Assembly: GCA_025361735.1 (NCBI GenBank) | Contig: JANYKD010000518.1 | Span: 1 to 41,917 of the forward strand | DNA: 41,917 bases | Direction: 5' to 3' | From: Phycisphaerales bacterium | Lineage (GTDB): Bacteria > Planctomycetota > Phycisphaerae > Tepidisphaerales > Tepidisphaeraceae | Shown: piece by piece, positions 7,761-16,152 of the stretch | Position numbering within the stretch: position 1 is the stretch's first letter | Layout: each line of letters opens with the position of its first letter | Notes under the pieces: generated by a model | What the model saw: the letters and a program-made list of their open reading frames with translations, nothing else | Told to the model about the DNA's origin: nothing | The model's database searches: none | Translations under genes and position numbers: made by a program

Positions 7761-7872
7761 GATACGAGTCGGCCTCTGGGGCCATCGCTTGTCCAACGTT
7801 CTGCCCGCTCATGGAATACCGAAGCAAGATGAGGCGGAATGCCGCGTGCCGGGTGAATCCAACGGGTTGTTC

Positions 7873-7898
7873 AGAATGCAGGCTTCGGCCTGCATTCT
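7873..7898. repeat. 11-bp hairpin with UUCG tetraloop
   Basis: AGAATGCAGGC, TTCG, GCCTGCATTCT forms a perfect 11-base-pair stem closed by the very stable C(UUCG)G tetraloop. It lies in the 374-base stretch between the tetraheme stop and the first NHL lipoprotein gene. No gene is visible in that stretch, which otherwise holds only the terminator at 7724-7760. The hairpin could be a REP-type element or a 5' leader structure of the conduit operon. Confidence 0.55.
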
Positions 7899-8064
7899 TG
7901 GTTCGGGATGCGGTGTCTGCCGCACAGCCCGCGCTCGACAGGCAGGTCCTGTGTCTGCCAACCGGGATAAAATCGGGTCAGGATCTTGCGAGAACGGGTC
8001 GATAATGCCAAACTGGTGGCGCTGGCGTGGAACAGAGAATTGACATAACTGCACGAGGTGTAAG

Positions 8065-9303
8065 GTGATCGCAACACAGAACCGTCTTGGCGTTTCTGGC
8101 TACCCATGTGCATCCCGCGTGGGGACATCGATCGTTCTAATCTCCGTGATTGCAGGGCTGTTGACCGGTTGTGAATCAGCCGTCCCGGCCGCAGCGGAGA
8201 AGAAGTATGCGTTCTGGCCCCCCGCGCCCGATACGCCGCGAGTTCAGTTCCTGACGTCATTCCAGAAAGCATCGGACAACCGCATCAGCCAACAGGGCAA
8301 GCTCGATGAGTTCCTCTACGGCAAGGAGAACAAGGACGACCTGCCCATCCTCAAGCCATATGGCGTGGCCTGGTGGGACGGCCGAATCTACGTCACCGAT
8401 CTCCGGGGAACGGGAATCGTCGTGTTGGACCTGAAGAAGCGTGAGACACGGCTCATGGGTTCCAGAGGAACCGTGCAGATCAAGCGGGCCGTGGATATCT
8501 GTATTGCGCCGGACGGCACCAAGTACGTTGCGGACCTGCAGCAGAACGCGGTTCTGGTGTTTGACAGTAACGAACGGTTCGTCAAGATTTTCACGGCAAC
8601 AGATTTGCACCCCGCGGGAGTAGCGATTCGCGGCGAGGAGCTGTTCATTGCCGACATCGAAGCCAGCGTCATCAAGGTAGTTGACGCTGCCTCGGGACAA
8701 CTTCGTCGCACCATCGGTGGCCCGGGCACTGAGGATGGCAAGTTCGGCAAACCCCTCGCCCTGACGCACGATGCCCAAGGCAACTTGTACGTCGTGGACG
8801 TGCTGAAATGCCGGGTGCAGAAATTCAATCCCAAAGGTGAGTTCCTGCTGGGGTTCGGACAGGTCGGCGCCCGCGCCGGGGATTTCGTCCGGCCCAAGCA
8901 CATGGCGGTAACAGCGGATGGTACTCTGTACGTCACGGACGCGGCGTTCAACAACGTGCAGGCGTTCGACGAACAGGGCCTGGTGATGGGCTACTTCGGC
9001 GCCCTGGGCGACTTCCCGGGCGCGATGGATCTGCCGGCCGGCCTTGCCGTGGTGGAAAACCCGGCGGACATCCAGCTTTTTGCGGCGTATATTCACCCCG
9101 ACTTCCAGGCCGAGAAGCTGTTGATTGTCTCCAATCAGTTTGGCCCGAACAAGGTGGCGGTCTACGCCCAGGGCCAGCTCAGGCCCGGCAAGACCCTGTC
9201 CGATATCAACGCAGTGCGCGTGCAGATCAAAGAGGAGGCGCCGGATCGGTCGAAATCGCCGGACGTGATCACCACCCAGCCAATCGACGCTTTCAAGCCA
9301 TGA
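8065..9303 (+). CDS. NHL-repeat beta-propeller lipoprotein
   Basis: The start is GTG at 8065 with GAGG eight bases upstream. The 412-residue product has a lipoprotein signal peptide with lipobox LTGC (Cys36). Residues about 85-370 contain repeated NHL blades of the form PDGTKYVADLQQNAVLVFD, GNLYVVDVLKCRVQKFNPKG and DGTLYVTDAAFNNVQAFDEQG, giving roughly six blades. No heme motif is present. NHL propellers serve as protein-interaction platforms. Placed directly before the outer-membrane barrel and followed by a second NHL lipoprotein, it probably sits on the outer membrane as a structural part of the cytochrome conduit. The final 40 residues are polar and unstructured. Confidence 0.88.
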   Translation: MIATQNRLGVSGYPCASRVGTSIVLISVIAGLLTGCESAVPAAAEKKYAFWPPAPDTPRVQFLTSFQKASDNRISQQGKLDEFLYGKENKDDLPILKPYGVAWWDGRIYVTDLRGTGIVVLDLKKRETRLMGSRGTVQIKRAVDICIAPDGTKYVADLQQNAVLVFDSNERFVKIFTATDLHPAGVAIRGEELFIADIEASVIKVVDAASGQLRRTIGGPGTEDGKFGKPLALTHDAQGNLYVVDVLKCRVQKFNPKGEFLLGFGQVGARAGDFVRPKHMAVTADGTLYVTDAAFNNVQAFDEQGLVMGYFGALGDFPGAMDLPAGLAVVENPADIQLFAAYIHPDFQAEKLLIVSNQFGPNKVAVYAQGQLRPGKTLSDINAVRVQIKEEAPDRSKSPDVITTQPIDAFKP

Positions 9304-9366
9304 CCCTGTCGCAGTCCCGCGATGGGAGGTTGTCCGTGCTCATCCCGAAGTGCGACCGAGGAATCC

Positions 9367-11475
9367 ATGCTCGCTGCGAATCGTGATCAAATCAGTTTGT
9401 GGCATCGCTCGGCCACAAGGCGGCGAGGCGCCTGGGCTTGCGCCCTGGCGCTGGCAGCGGGACTGGTGGCGGCCGGTCCCGGTTCCGCCGGCGCGGAGGA
9501 AGGCCCGGTGGTGATCGGAGGCCAGAAAGAGCGCAAGTTCCGGTTTCTCGATTTCGACCGGCCGGAACTGACGCTGGAAACGACGATGTTGTACGCCACG
9601 GGCTCGTTCAGCGGCAATAGTGAATCATCCAGCTCCAAGAACCTGGTCTTTGAGGAAACGGCGGGACTGCGAACCAGTGGCTACATTGTCAGTCCGAGTT
9701 TTTTCGAGATGAGTCTGGCGGGCCTCATCGGCCTGCAACAGTCGCAAACAAACGTAGACAGCACAACCGGCGTCCAACCCTACACCATTGACGACCGCAG
9801 CGATCAAACCATTTACGAATACGACGTCCGAGGCACGCTGCGCCGGGAAAGCATTCTGCCCGTTTCCGCATACGCCACGCGGAGCCAGGAACTGGTGAAC
9901 CGGACATTTTCCGAGACGATGCAAAGCACCTTCAACAGCTATGGCGTCGACGTCAGCTACAACTCCCGGATCCTGCCCAGTTCCTTCCGTCTCTACCACC
10001 AGGACAACACGCAAACCTCGCTGGGTGGAGTGCAGGACTTCAGCACCAGCACCGATGCCTTCGAGTGGCACACCCAGTGGCAGCCGACTTCCAGCCAGTC
10101 GCTGACCTGGGACTACCGCCTCACCCAGGGCAGCCAGGTCAACGGGGATCGCATCCTCGGCGAGGCGTCCGATTCCACCAGCTCCCAGAGCCAGGACGCA
10201 ACCCTCATACACAGCGTGGCCTTTGGCGCAAATAGGGCCGCGAACCTCACCTCGTCGCTCAACTATTCCGATCAGACCGGCGACTTTGCGCAGGAACGGC
10301 TGCAGCTCGATGAGCGTTTCCATGTGCAGCACAACAAGACCTTTGAGACCAACTGGTTCTATCGGTATTTCGACACCACTTACCAGGACGTCGAGCAAAT
10401 CGAGCAGAATGTCCGAGCGAACTTTGTCCATCGCCTCTTCTCGAGTGTGGTCACATCGGGCAATATTGGCGCGAGGTTCCTGGACATGGACAACGGAGCC
10501 AGCCAGAGCAACGAGCAGTACGCCGATCTGGACACGACCTACACCAAGAACGTCCCGCTGGGCGTGTTGACTCTCAACGCGCACGCCGCCCTCTCGCAGC
10601 AGCAGAACGATGCCCAGGTCGCGCCCGTGGAAGTGCTCGACGAACCGCACACCTTCAACAACTATCAACCGATCATTCTCTCCCAGCAGTTCCTGGATCC
10701 CAACTCGATCCGCATCACCAACAAGGACAACACTTTCACCTATCGAAAGAACGTGGACTATACGGTGCGGAGCTTCCCCGGCCGTATCGAGATATGGCCA
10801 AGACCGGGCGGGATCATGGGGCCGGTCGTATCCACGTTGATCGACTACACGCTCAACCCGCAGCCCGCCAATAATGCGAGCACCGATTCCTTTTCGTTCG
10901 GCGCGAGTTACGAGTTCACGGAGGGCACGTTCAAAGGGTTCGGCGTGTTCGCGGGCTATCTCATGCAGGATCAGACGATCGATTCGGCCCAGGCGGATTC
11001 GTTTGTTCCCGACAACATTCGCGAGCTGACCCTCAGGGCACACTACAACATATGGAAGCTCATCTTCACCGCCGAATACAAGGACCATGAATCAACTCTC
11101 TCGCCATACACGGAAACCCGGTTGGACGCCCAGTTCCAGCACCGCACCAAGGGAGGCACGAATCTGACCCTGGACGTCCAGTACCAGATATATGACTATC
11201 CAAGCGGCGCCGGCGAGCGATTGGATATTCTGACTGCCTCGGGCTCCCTGGACCAGCAGTTCTCCAGTACGCTCCACGGATCGTTGAACGCCTCCTACAT
11301 CCAGGAGCAGATTGAAGGGCAGGGCTCCATTCACGGCACGGACGTTGAACTGAGACTCGACTGGAAATACCGGCAGACGCAGGTGTACGGAACCGTTCGG
11401 CACAGCACCCTGAACACAGAGGATTCAGACAGTTCCTTCATGCTGTTTCAAGTGGGCATCAAACGGACGTTCTGA
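9367..11475 (+). CDS. Large outer-membrane beta-barrel protein (conduit porin candidate)
   Basis: The ATG at 9367 is preferred over an in-frame start 15 codons earlier because GAGG lies just upstream and an ordinary signal peptide then follows (AWACALALAAGLVAAGPGSAGAEE). The 702-residue protein contains many alternating amphipathic strands, for example FEMSLAGLIGLQ, SFRLYHQDNTQTSL, FETNWFYRYFDTTY and LRLDWKYRQTQVYGTVRH. It ends FMLFQVGIKRTF, with the C-terminal Phe expected for BAM-inserted barrels. No heme motif or Cys is seen in the mature part. Its size is comparable to the OmbB/MtrB class of porins that sheathe cytochromes, but sequence homology was not tested. Flanked by NHL lipoproteins and cytochromes, a role as the outer-membrane sleeve for electron transfer is likely. 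Confidence 0.82.
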   Translation: MLAANRDQISLWHRSATRRRGAWACALALAAGLVAAGPGSAGAEEGPVVIGGQKERKFRFLDFDRPELTLETTMLYATGSFSGNSESSSSKNLVFEETAGLRTSGYIVSPSFFEMSLAGLIGLQQSQTNVDSTTGVQPYTIDDRSDQTIYEYDVRGTLRRESILPVSAYATRSQELVNRTFSETMQSTFNSYGVDVSYNSRILPSSFRLYHQDNTQTSLGGVQDFSTSTDAFEWHTQWQPTSSQSLTWDYRLTQGSQVNGDRILGEASDSTSSQSQDATLIHSVAFGANRAANLTSSLNYSDQTGDFAQERLQLDERFHVQHNKTFETNWFYRYFDTTYQDVEQIEQNVRANFVHRLFSSVVTSGNIGARFLDMDNGASQSNEQYADLDTTYTKNVPLGVLTLNAHAALSQQQNDAQVAPVEVLDEPHTFNNYQPIILSQQFLDPNSIRITNKDNTFTYRKNVDYTVRSFPGRIEIWPRPGGIMGPVVSTLIDYTLNPQPANNASTDSFSFGASYEFTEGTFKGFGVFAGYLMQDQTIDSAQADSFVPDNIRELTLRAHYNIWKLIFTAEYKDHESTLSPYTETRLDAQFQHRTKGGTNLTLDVQYQIYDYPSGAGERLDILTASGSLDQQFSSTLHGSLNASYIQEQIEGQGSIHGTDVELRLDWKYRQTQVYGTVRHSTLNTEDSDSSFMLFQVGIKRTF

Positions 11476-11555
11476 CGCGAGGCCAGGCCATGATGAACGA
11501 ACATACAATTCGACTTTTTCGCTCGCGAGACGATCGGCCCCTGAAGGGACGACAC

Positions 11556-12746
11556 ATGTCAGCCCAGGGCGCAACCCGCCTGGCCCGCGCCTGCGTGGCG
11601 GCGCTGTTCCTGGTGACCGGGGCCATGCTCGGCGGGTGCAGCAAGCCAGCGGGCGTGATCTTCGAGCCGCTGGCATCGCCACTGCTCTGGCCGCCTCCGC
11701 CGACGCCGGCTCGCATCGTCTACATCGGGCAGCTTGCGGCCAGCTCCGATCTCAAGCCGGCGAAAGACGGGCTGCAGGGCCTGGGCGAGGCCATCTTCGG
11801 CAAGAAGGATGAGTCGCAGGTAGTCTCTCCCTGCGCCATCTGCACCGACGGCGGCCAAAGGCTGTTTGTGGCCGACCCGGGAGCGCAACTGGTCCATGTG
11901 TTCGACATGGCAACCCGTAAATACGCCCAGTGGAAACCCGCGGCGCCGGAACAATTCACGCAGCCGGTGGGACTGGCGTGGGATCCGGCCGGGCGGCTGC
12001 TGGTGGCGGACTCGGTGGGCGAAGCCATCTTTGTCTTCGCCGCCGACGGGACATACAAGGGCAAACTGGGCGTGGGAGCGCTGCAGCGGCCCGCCGGGAT
12101 CGCCCGGGAAGCGGCGACCGGGCGGTTCTTTGTCGCGGACGTCTACGCACACCAGGTGGTGGTGCTCTCTCCGGAAGGGGAAGTGGTTCGGCGAATCGGC
12201 GAGCGAGGGGCCGGAATGGGGGAATTCAACTACCCGACCAACGTGGTGTTCGACAGCAAAGGCCGGCTCTACGTAAGTGATTCACTGAACTTCCGCATCC
12301 AGCAGTTTGCGCCCTCGCCGGGCCTGCGGTTCACCCGGTACATCGGCAAACAGGGCGATGTGCCCGGCACATTCTCCCAACCCAAAGGGGTTGCCGTGGA
12401 CGGCGAAGACCACGTTTATGTGATCGATTCCAGGTTTGAAAATGTGCAGATATTTGACGATATCGGACGACTTCTGCTGTTCTTCGGCGAAGAAGGTACA
12501 GGACCGGGACAGTTCTGGCTGCCGGCCGGCGTGTGCATCGACGCCCAGAACCGGATCTGGGTCGCCGACACGTACAACCGGCGGGTGCAGGTCTTCCAAT
12601 ACATTCCAGGAACACCGGATAACGCGGAGGGCGAGGCAACGACGGTCCCCGCAATACAGCCGGAATTGCCCTCGAACTGGTCGCCGTCCAAAGGCGGACC
12701 GGTGACGCTGCCGGCATCAAGCCCCGCACTGGAGAACAAGCCATGA
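11556..12746 (+). CDS. NHL-repeat beta-propeller lipoprotein (second)
   Basis: Two starts are possible: ATG at 11490, 14 bases after the barrel gene, and ATG at 11556, preceded by AAGGGACGACAC. The second is chosen because it gives a normal lipoprotein signal peptide with lipobox LGGC at Cys28. The 396-residue product has about six NHL blades (GQRLFVADPGAQLVHVFD, GRLLVADSVGEAIFVFAADG, GRLYVSDSLNFRIQQF, NRIWVADTYNRRVQVFQY). It shares the early motif LLWPPPPTPARIVYIG with the first NHL lipoprotein (FWPPAPDTPRVQFL), so the two are paralogues. Its stop overlaps the dodecaheme start (ATGA), indicating coupled translation. Confidence 0.87.
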   Translation: MSAQGATRLARACVAALFLVTGAMLGGCSKPAGVIFEPLASPLLWPPPPTPARIVYIGQLAASSDLKPAKDGLQGLGEAIFGKKDESQVVSPCAICTDGGQRLFVADPGAQLVHVFDMATRKYAQWKPAAPEQFTQPVGLAWDPAGRLLVADSVGEAIFVFAADGTYKGKLGVGALQRPAGIAREAATGRFFVADVYAHQVVVLSPEGEVVRRIGERGAGMGEFNYPTNVVFDSKGRLYVSDSLNFRIQQFAPSPGLRFTRYIGKQGDVPGTFSQPKGVAVDGEDHVYVIDSRFENVQIFDDIGRLLLFFGEEGTGPGQFWLPAGVCIDAQNRIWVADTYNRRVQVFQYIPGTPDNAEGEATTVPAIQPELPSNWSPSKGGPVTLPASSPALENKP

Positions 12747-14341
12747 CACGCCCATACTCCTTCATCCATATTGTGCTCTGCCTCGGCCTCGCCGCAACGG
12801 CCCCGGCGCAGGTGGGACTTAGCGTAGTCAACTCACAACACAATCTCTCGTCAACCGGCCCGGGCAAGGTACGGTCCAGTTCAGAGCAACAAGTGTGCAT
12901 CTTCTGCCATACCCCCCACCATGCCTCCGCAACCCAGCCCTTGTGGAACCGGAATGTGCTGCCGCAGGCCTACAAGCCCTACGCATCGACATCGCTGCAA
13001 GCCAAGCCCGGCCAACCGACCGGAACCTCCAAGCTCTGTCTTTCCTGTCACGACGGCATGATCGCCCTGGGCAACGTTGTCTCACGGAACCAGCCGATTA
13101 CCATGGCCCAGGGCATGACGGTGATGCCCGCGGGTCGGAGCAATCTCGGCACAGATTTGTCGGACGACCACCCGATCTCCTTCCGGTACGACGCGGCACT
13201 TCGGGCTAAAAATCCCAAGTTGAAGGATCCGAGCAGTTTGACGTACGCCAGACTGGACAGCAACCAGGAACTCCAGTGTACGACGTGCCATGACGCGCAC
13301 GACAACAGCAACAGCAAGTTCCTGGTGATGACCAACAGCAACTCCGAATTGTGCAACGCCTGTCACACTCCGGGCGTGACGACGGTTGCCGGGCACCGGC
13401 AATGCGCGGGTTGCCACCAGCCACACACCGCCCCGAGCGGGCCGTGGCTGCTGAAGAAAGCGAAGGTCGCTGAAACCTGCGGGCAATGCCACAGCGGCGG
13501 CACCGGTGCCAACCAGGGCGCCAACGTAATGGCCGACATCAATAAGTCGGTCAACCATGACACGTCACCGGTGGTGAACATTCTCGATCATGCCAAATCA
13601 TCCCCGGTAGTGGCCGACTGCACCGACTGTCACGGCAAACACACCATGACCAAAACAACGGCGACAGCGCCGTTGCTCCCGGGCCGATTCGGCGACGTTC
13701 CAGGCATGAACTCCAGCGGCGGCGCGGTGGCCAAGGCCCAGTATGAATACGAGGTCTGTTTTCGCTGTCATGGCAATATGCAGACGACCACGCCCGTGTC
13801 GCGGCAGTTCATGCCGGTCGGCGTGTTGAAGAAATTCGCTTCGCCGGCCGTGTCCTATCACCCTGTGGCCAGCGCGGGCAGGAACAGCAACGTTCCGAGT
13901 CTCCTGCCCGGATGGACCACCGCCAGCCTGATGTATTGCGGCGATTGCCACGGCTCGGAAACCGGGCACAAGGCCGGCGGCACCGGCCCGGATGGCGTTC
14001 ACGGTTCGGGAGTGTCCGCCCTGCTGAGCGGCAACTACAATACCAGCATCGCATGGACGGCCGAAAGCGCCACGGTTTACGCGCTGTGCTATCGCTGCCA
14101 CGACCGGAATAAGATACTGGCAACCAGCAGCACCCCGTTCAATTACCACAAGAAGCACCTGGGCAGCGAGGTCAAGGCAACGTGCTCCTTCTGCCACGAC
14201 GCGCACGGAAGCACCAATCCGCGACTGATCAATTTCGATACGCGGTACGTGGGCACCAATCTGACCTATACCCAGACCAGCACCGGACATGGTCGATGCA
14301 ATGGAGCCTGCCACGGCAAATCGCACAACGAGTCCTATTGA
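12743..14341 (+). CDS. Secreted dodecaheme c-type cytochrome
   Basis: The ATG overlaps the upstream TGA. The 532-residue product has a signal peptide (about 1-22, ending APAQ). Heme motifs lie at residues 52, 99, 179, 204, 221, 246, 293, 339, 399, 449 and 481 (all CXXCH), and at 519 there is CNGACH, a CX3CH variant at the very C-terminus. The first four (CIFCHTPHH, CLSCHDGMIALG, DDHPIS, CTTCHDAHD, CNACHTPG) repeat the order seen in the tetraheme protein. There is no lipobox. Twelve hemes next to a barrel gene parallels the Geobacter OmcB/OmbB arrangement in heme count only. It could sit inside or outside the barrel. Confidence 0.9.
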   Translation: MTRPYSFIHIVLCLGLAATAPAQVGLSVVNSQHNLSSTGPGKVRSSSEQQVCIFCHTPHHASATQPLWNRNVLPQAYKPYASTSLQAKPGQPTGTSKLCLSCHDGMIALGNVVSRNQPITMAQGMTVMPAGRSNLGTDLSDDHPISFRYDAALRAKNPKLKDPSSLTYARLDSNQELQCTTCHDAHDNSNSKFLVMTNSNSELCNACHTPGVTTVAGHRQCAGCHQPHTAPSGPWLLKKAKVAETCGQCHSGGTGANQGANVMADINKSVNHDTSPVVNILDHAKSSPVVADCTDCHGKHTMTKTTATAPLLPGRFGDVPGMNSSGGAVAKAQYEYEVCFRCHGNMQTTTPVSRQFMPVGVLKKFASPAVSYHPVASAGRNSNVPSLLPGWTTASLMYCGDCHGSETGHKAGGTGPDGVHGSGVSALLSGNYNTSIAWTAESATVYALCYRCHDRNKILATSSTPFNYHKKHLGSEVKATCSFCHDAHGSTNPRLINFDTRYVGTNLTYTQTSTGHGRCNGACHGKSHNESY

Positions 14342-14350
14342 CCGCTAACC

Positions 14351-15073
14351 ATGGATACCGGCCTGCAAAATCATCGGAAGGATGGCACTGAACCGGACGC
14401 GGTTCGATCCGTGCCTGCGCGGGCCGCATTACCGCGGCGCGCGGTCCGGGTTTCAGCGGTCTGCACGCTGTTTCTGACCGTATTCATGTCGCTTTTCTGG
14501 ACGGGTTGCGAAGTCAAGGTCACGAGGACGAACTACAAGACGCTGTCGCGCTGGTTTGATGGCGTGCCCGACCCGGATGCGCCCGAGGGAAGCATGAGGC
14601 AAAGACGAAAAGGAACCACGCTTCCCGTGCGAGCTCAAATCGTCTCGCACCACAAACCGTACGTGGAAGAGAAATGCGCTGAGTGCCACGCCAACAAGGG
14701 CGACCGGCCGGAGTTCGGCACGGCCACCGCGTCGTGCGTCAAGTGTCATGACAAAGTTGCGAAACAATATCCGGTGATGCACGGGCCGGTGGTGTCCAAC
14801 GCCTGCCTGTGGTGCCATTCGCCTCACGAATCGACGCTGCCCGCGCTGCTGCGGACCGACTCCACACAGTTGTGTACCCAGTGCCATGACCGCCGGGTGC
14901 TCAGCCCCGAAACAGCCGAGCACCAGACCGAGAAAAAGGGTTGCCTCGAATGTCACACCGGCCACGGCGGCACCGATCGGCGAATGCTCAAGGCACCCGG
15001 GATCTCGCCCGGGCCGACAACACAACCAGCGCCAACCCTCGGGCCGACCGCAACAATGGAGAAAGGCGGCTGA
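14351..15073 (+). CDS. Pentaheme c-type cytochrome, probable lipoprotein
   Basis: A 240-residue protein with a polar N-terminus, a hydrophobic segment (about 33-50) and Cys53 in FWTGC. This would be a lipobox, but Trp at -3 is atypical, so a membrane anchor remains possible. CXXCH motifs lie at about residues 109 (CAECH), 129 (CVKCH), 152 (CLWCH), 175 (CTQCH) and 198 (CLECHTGHGG). The last 30 residues are Pro/Thr rich. The ribosome binding site at 14351 is weak and a later start is possible. Located between the dodecaheme and octaheme genes, it likely carries electrons close to a membrane surface. Confidence 0.85.
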   Translation: MDTGLQNHRKDGTEPDAVRSVPARAALPRRAVRVSAVCTLFLTVFMSLFWTGCEVKVTRTNYKTLSRWFDGVPDPDAPEGSMRQRRKGTTLPVRAQIVSHHKPYVEEKCAECHANKGDRPEFGTATASCVKCHDKVAKQYPVMHGPVVSNACLWCHSPHESTLPALLRTDSTQLCTQCHDRRVLSPETAEHQTEKKGCLECHTGHGGTDRRMLKAPGISPGPTTQPAPTLGPTATMEKGG

Positions 15074-15075
15074 TC

Positions 15076-16143
15076 ATGCGGAAGACGCGAATATCCATGC
15101 TGTTGCTTTGCATCGCCGGGGCCGCCGCGATGCTCGCTCCAGTCTGCATGCGTGTTCGCGAGGCGGCCGCGGCACAGCGAAAATCAACCGTTCCGAGCCC
15201 CCACTGGATAGATGGGGGCTGCAAAATCTGCCACGAGGGCGACGGCGCCGCCCACCGCGCCATCGCCCCGGAGGCCGTCGATGACCTCTGCCTCAAGTGC
15301 CACGACGGAGCCAAGGCCGCGGCCGAGTTTCACCCCGTGCATCGAAAGTTCGAGGAGACTGCGTCCATCGCCAAGCCCAACGGCTGGCCGGTGGTCAACG
15401 GTCTGCTCGCCTGCGCCACCTGCCACGACATCCGCTACCCGTGCGACCCCAAGAAGAACCCGGCCGCCCTCAATCGCAATTTCCTGCGCGATTACAGCCT
15501 CCGCCGCACCCAGGGGCAACCCTTCTGCCAGAACTGCCACATCGAGAAGGCCTATCGCAAGATCAACCCCCACGAAATGCTGCTGGACCGGGCCGCGCCG
15601 GTGCATGCTCAGCCGCAGGCCGCGAGCGGCCCGGCGACACAGCCGGCAACCCTGCCGGCCGATGCCATGGTGCTGGCCGGCGGGCGCGAGATCATTGAGG
15701 AGAAATGTCTCTTCTGCCATACCAAGCCGCTCGATCGCAACGCCCTGAAACGAACCGAAAAGTCCTTCCTCAAGACCGATCAGGCCACGCTCTGCCGCGA
15801 CTGCCACCCCCGGCACAAGGATCCGATGATGCAGAGCCACCTTGGTCTGGCCCTCAAACCAGAGATGCTCGCCCTGATGTACGTGCGTGAGCAGATGGGT
15901 CTGGCTGGTGCGCCGAGCGCGACCATCCTTGACCAGGTTGCCAAGGCGGGATTGCGACCGAAAATGATGGTTGCCGCCGCCGGCAACACCGTCGTCTGCT
16001 CGACCTGCCATAACCCGCACCAGAACGGCGTGTTTCCGGCCACCAGCGATCTCGACTATCGCAGCATGCGGTACAATCGCCAGCAGAAACTCGTTTCTCC
16101 GGTCCATGAACAGGTCTGGTGCCGACAGTGTCACAGTATGTAA
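15076..16143 (+). CDS. Octaheme c-type cytochrome
   Basis: The frame is open far upstream, but ATG at 15076, two bases after the preceding stop, gives a proper signal peptide (MRKTRISMLLLCIAGAAAML) and is chosen. The 355-residue protein has CXXCH motifs at about residues 49, 72, 113, 151, 211, 240, 308 and 349. A linker at about 175-197 (AQPQAASGPATQPATLPAD) divides it into two tetraheme halves. It lacks a lipobox and is probably soluble in the periplasm. Eight hemes in a periplasmic carrier next to a barrel and a dodecaheme cytochrome mirrors the Geobacter OmaB position, by count and context only. Confidence 0.9.
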   Translation: MRKTRISMLLLCIAGAAAMLAPVCMRVREAAAAQRKSTVPSPHWIDGGCKICHEGDGAAHRAIAPEAVDDLCLKCHDGAKAAAEFHPVHRKFEETASIAKPNGWPVVNGLLACATCHDIRYPCDPKKNPAALNRNFLRDYSLRRTQGQPFCQNCHIEKAYRKINPHEMLLDRAAPVHAQPQAASGPATQPATLPADAMVLAGGREIIEEKCLFCHTKPLDRNALKRTEKSFLKTDQATLCRDCHPRHKDPMMQSHLGLALKPEMLALMYVREQMGLAGAPSATILDQVAKAGLRPKMMVAAAGNTVVCSTCHNPHQNGVFPATSDLDYRSMRYNRQQKLVSPVHEQVWCRQCHSM

Positions 16144-16152
16144 GGAAAAGGC

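Noticed and set aside
14941-15075. Extended start of the octaheme cytochrome inside the pentaheme gene
   Set aside because: It would place 45 charged residues before the signal peptide; the ATG at 15076 directly yields a normal one.
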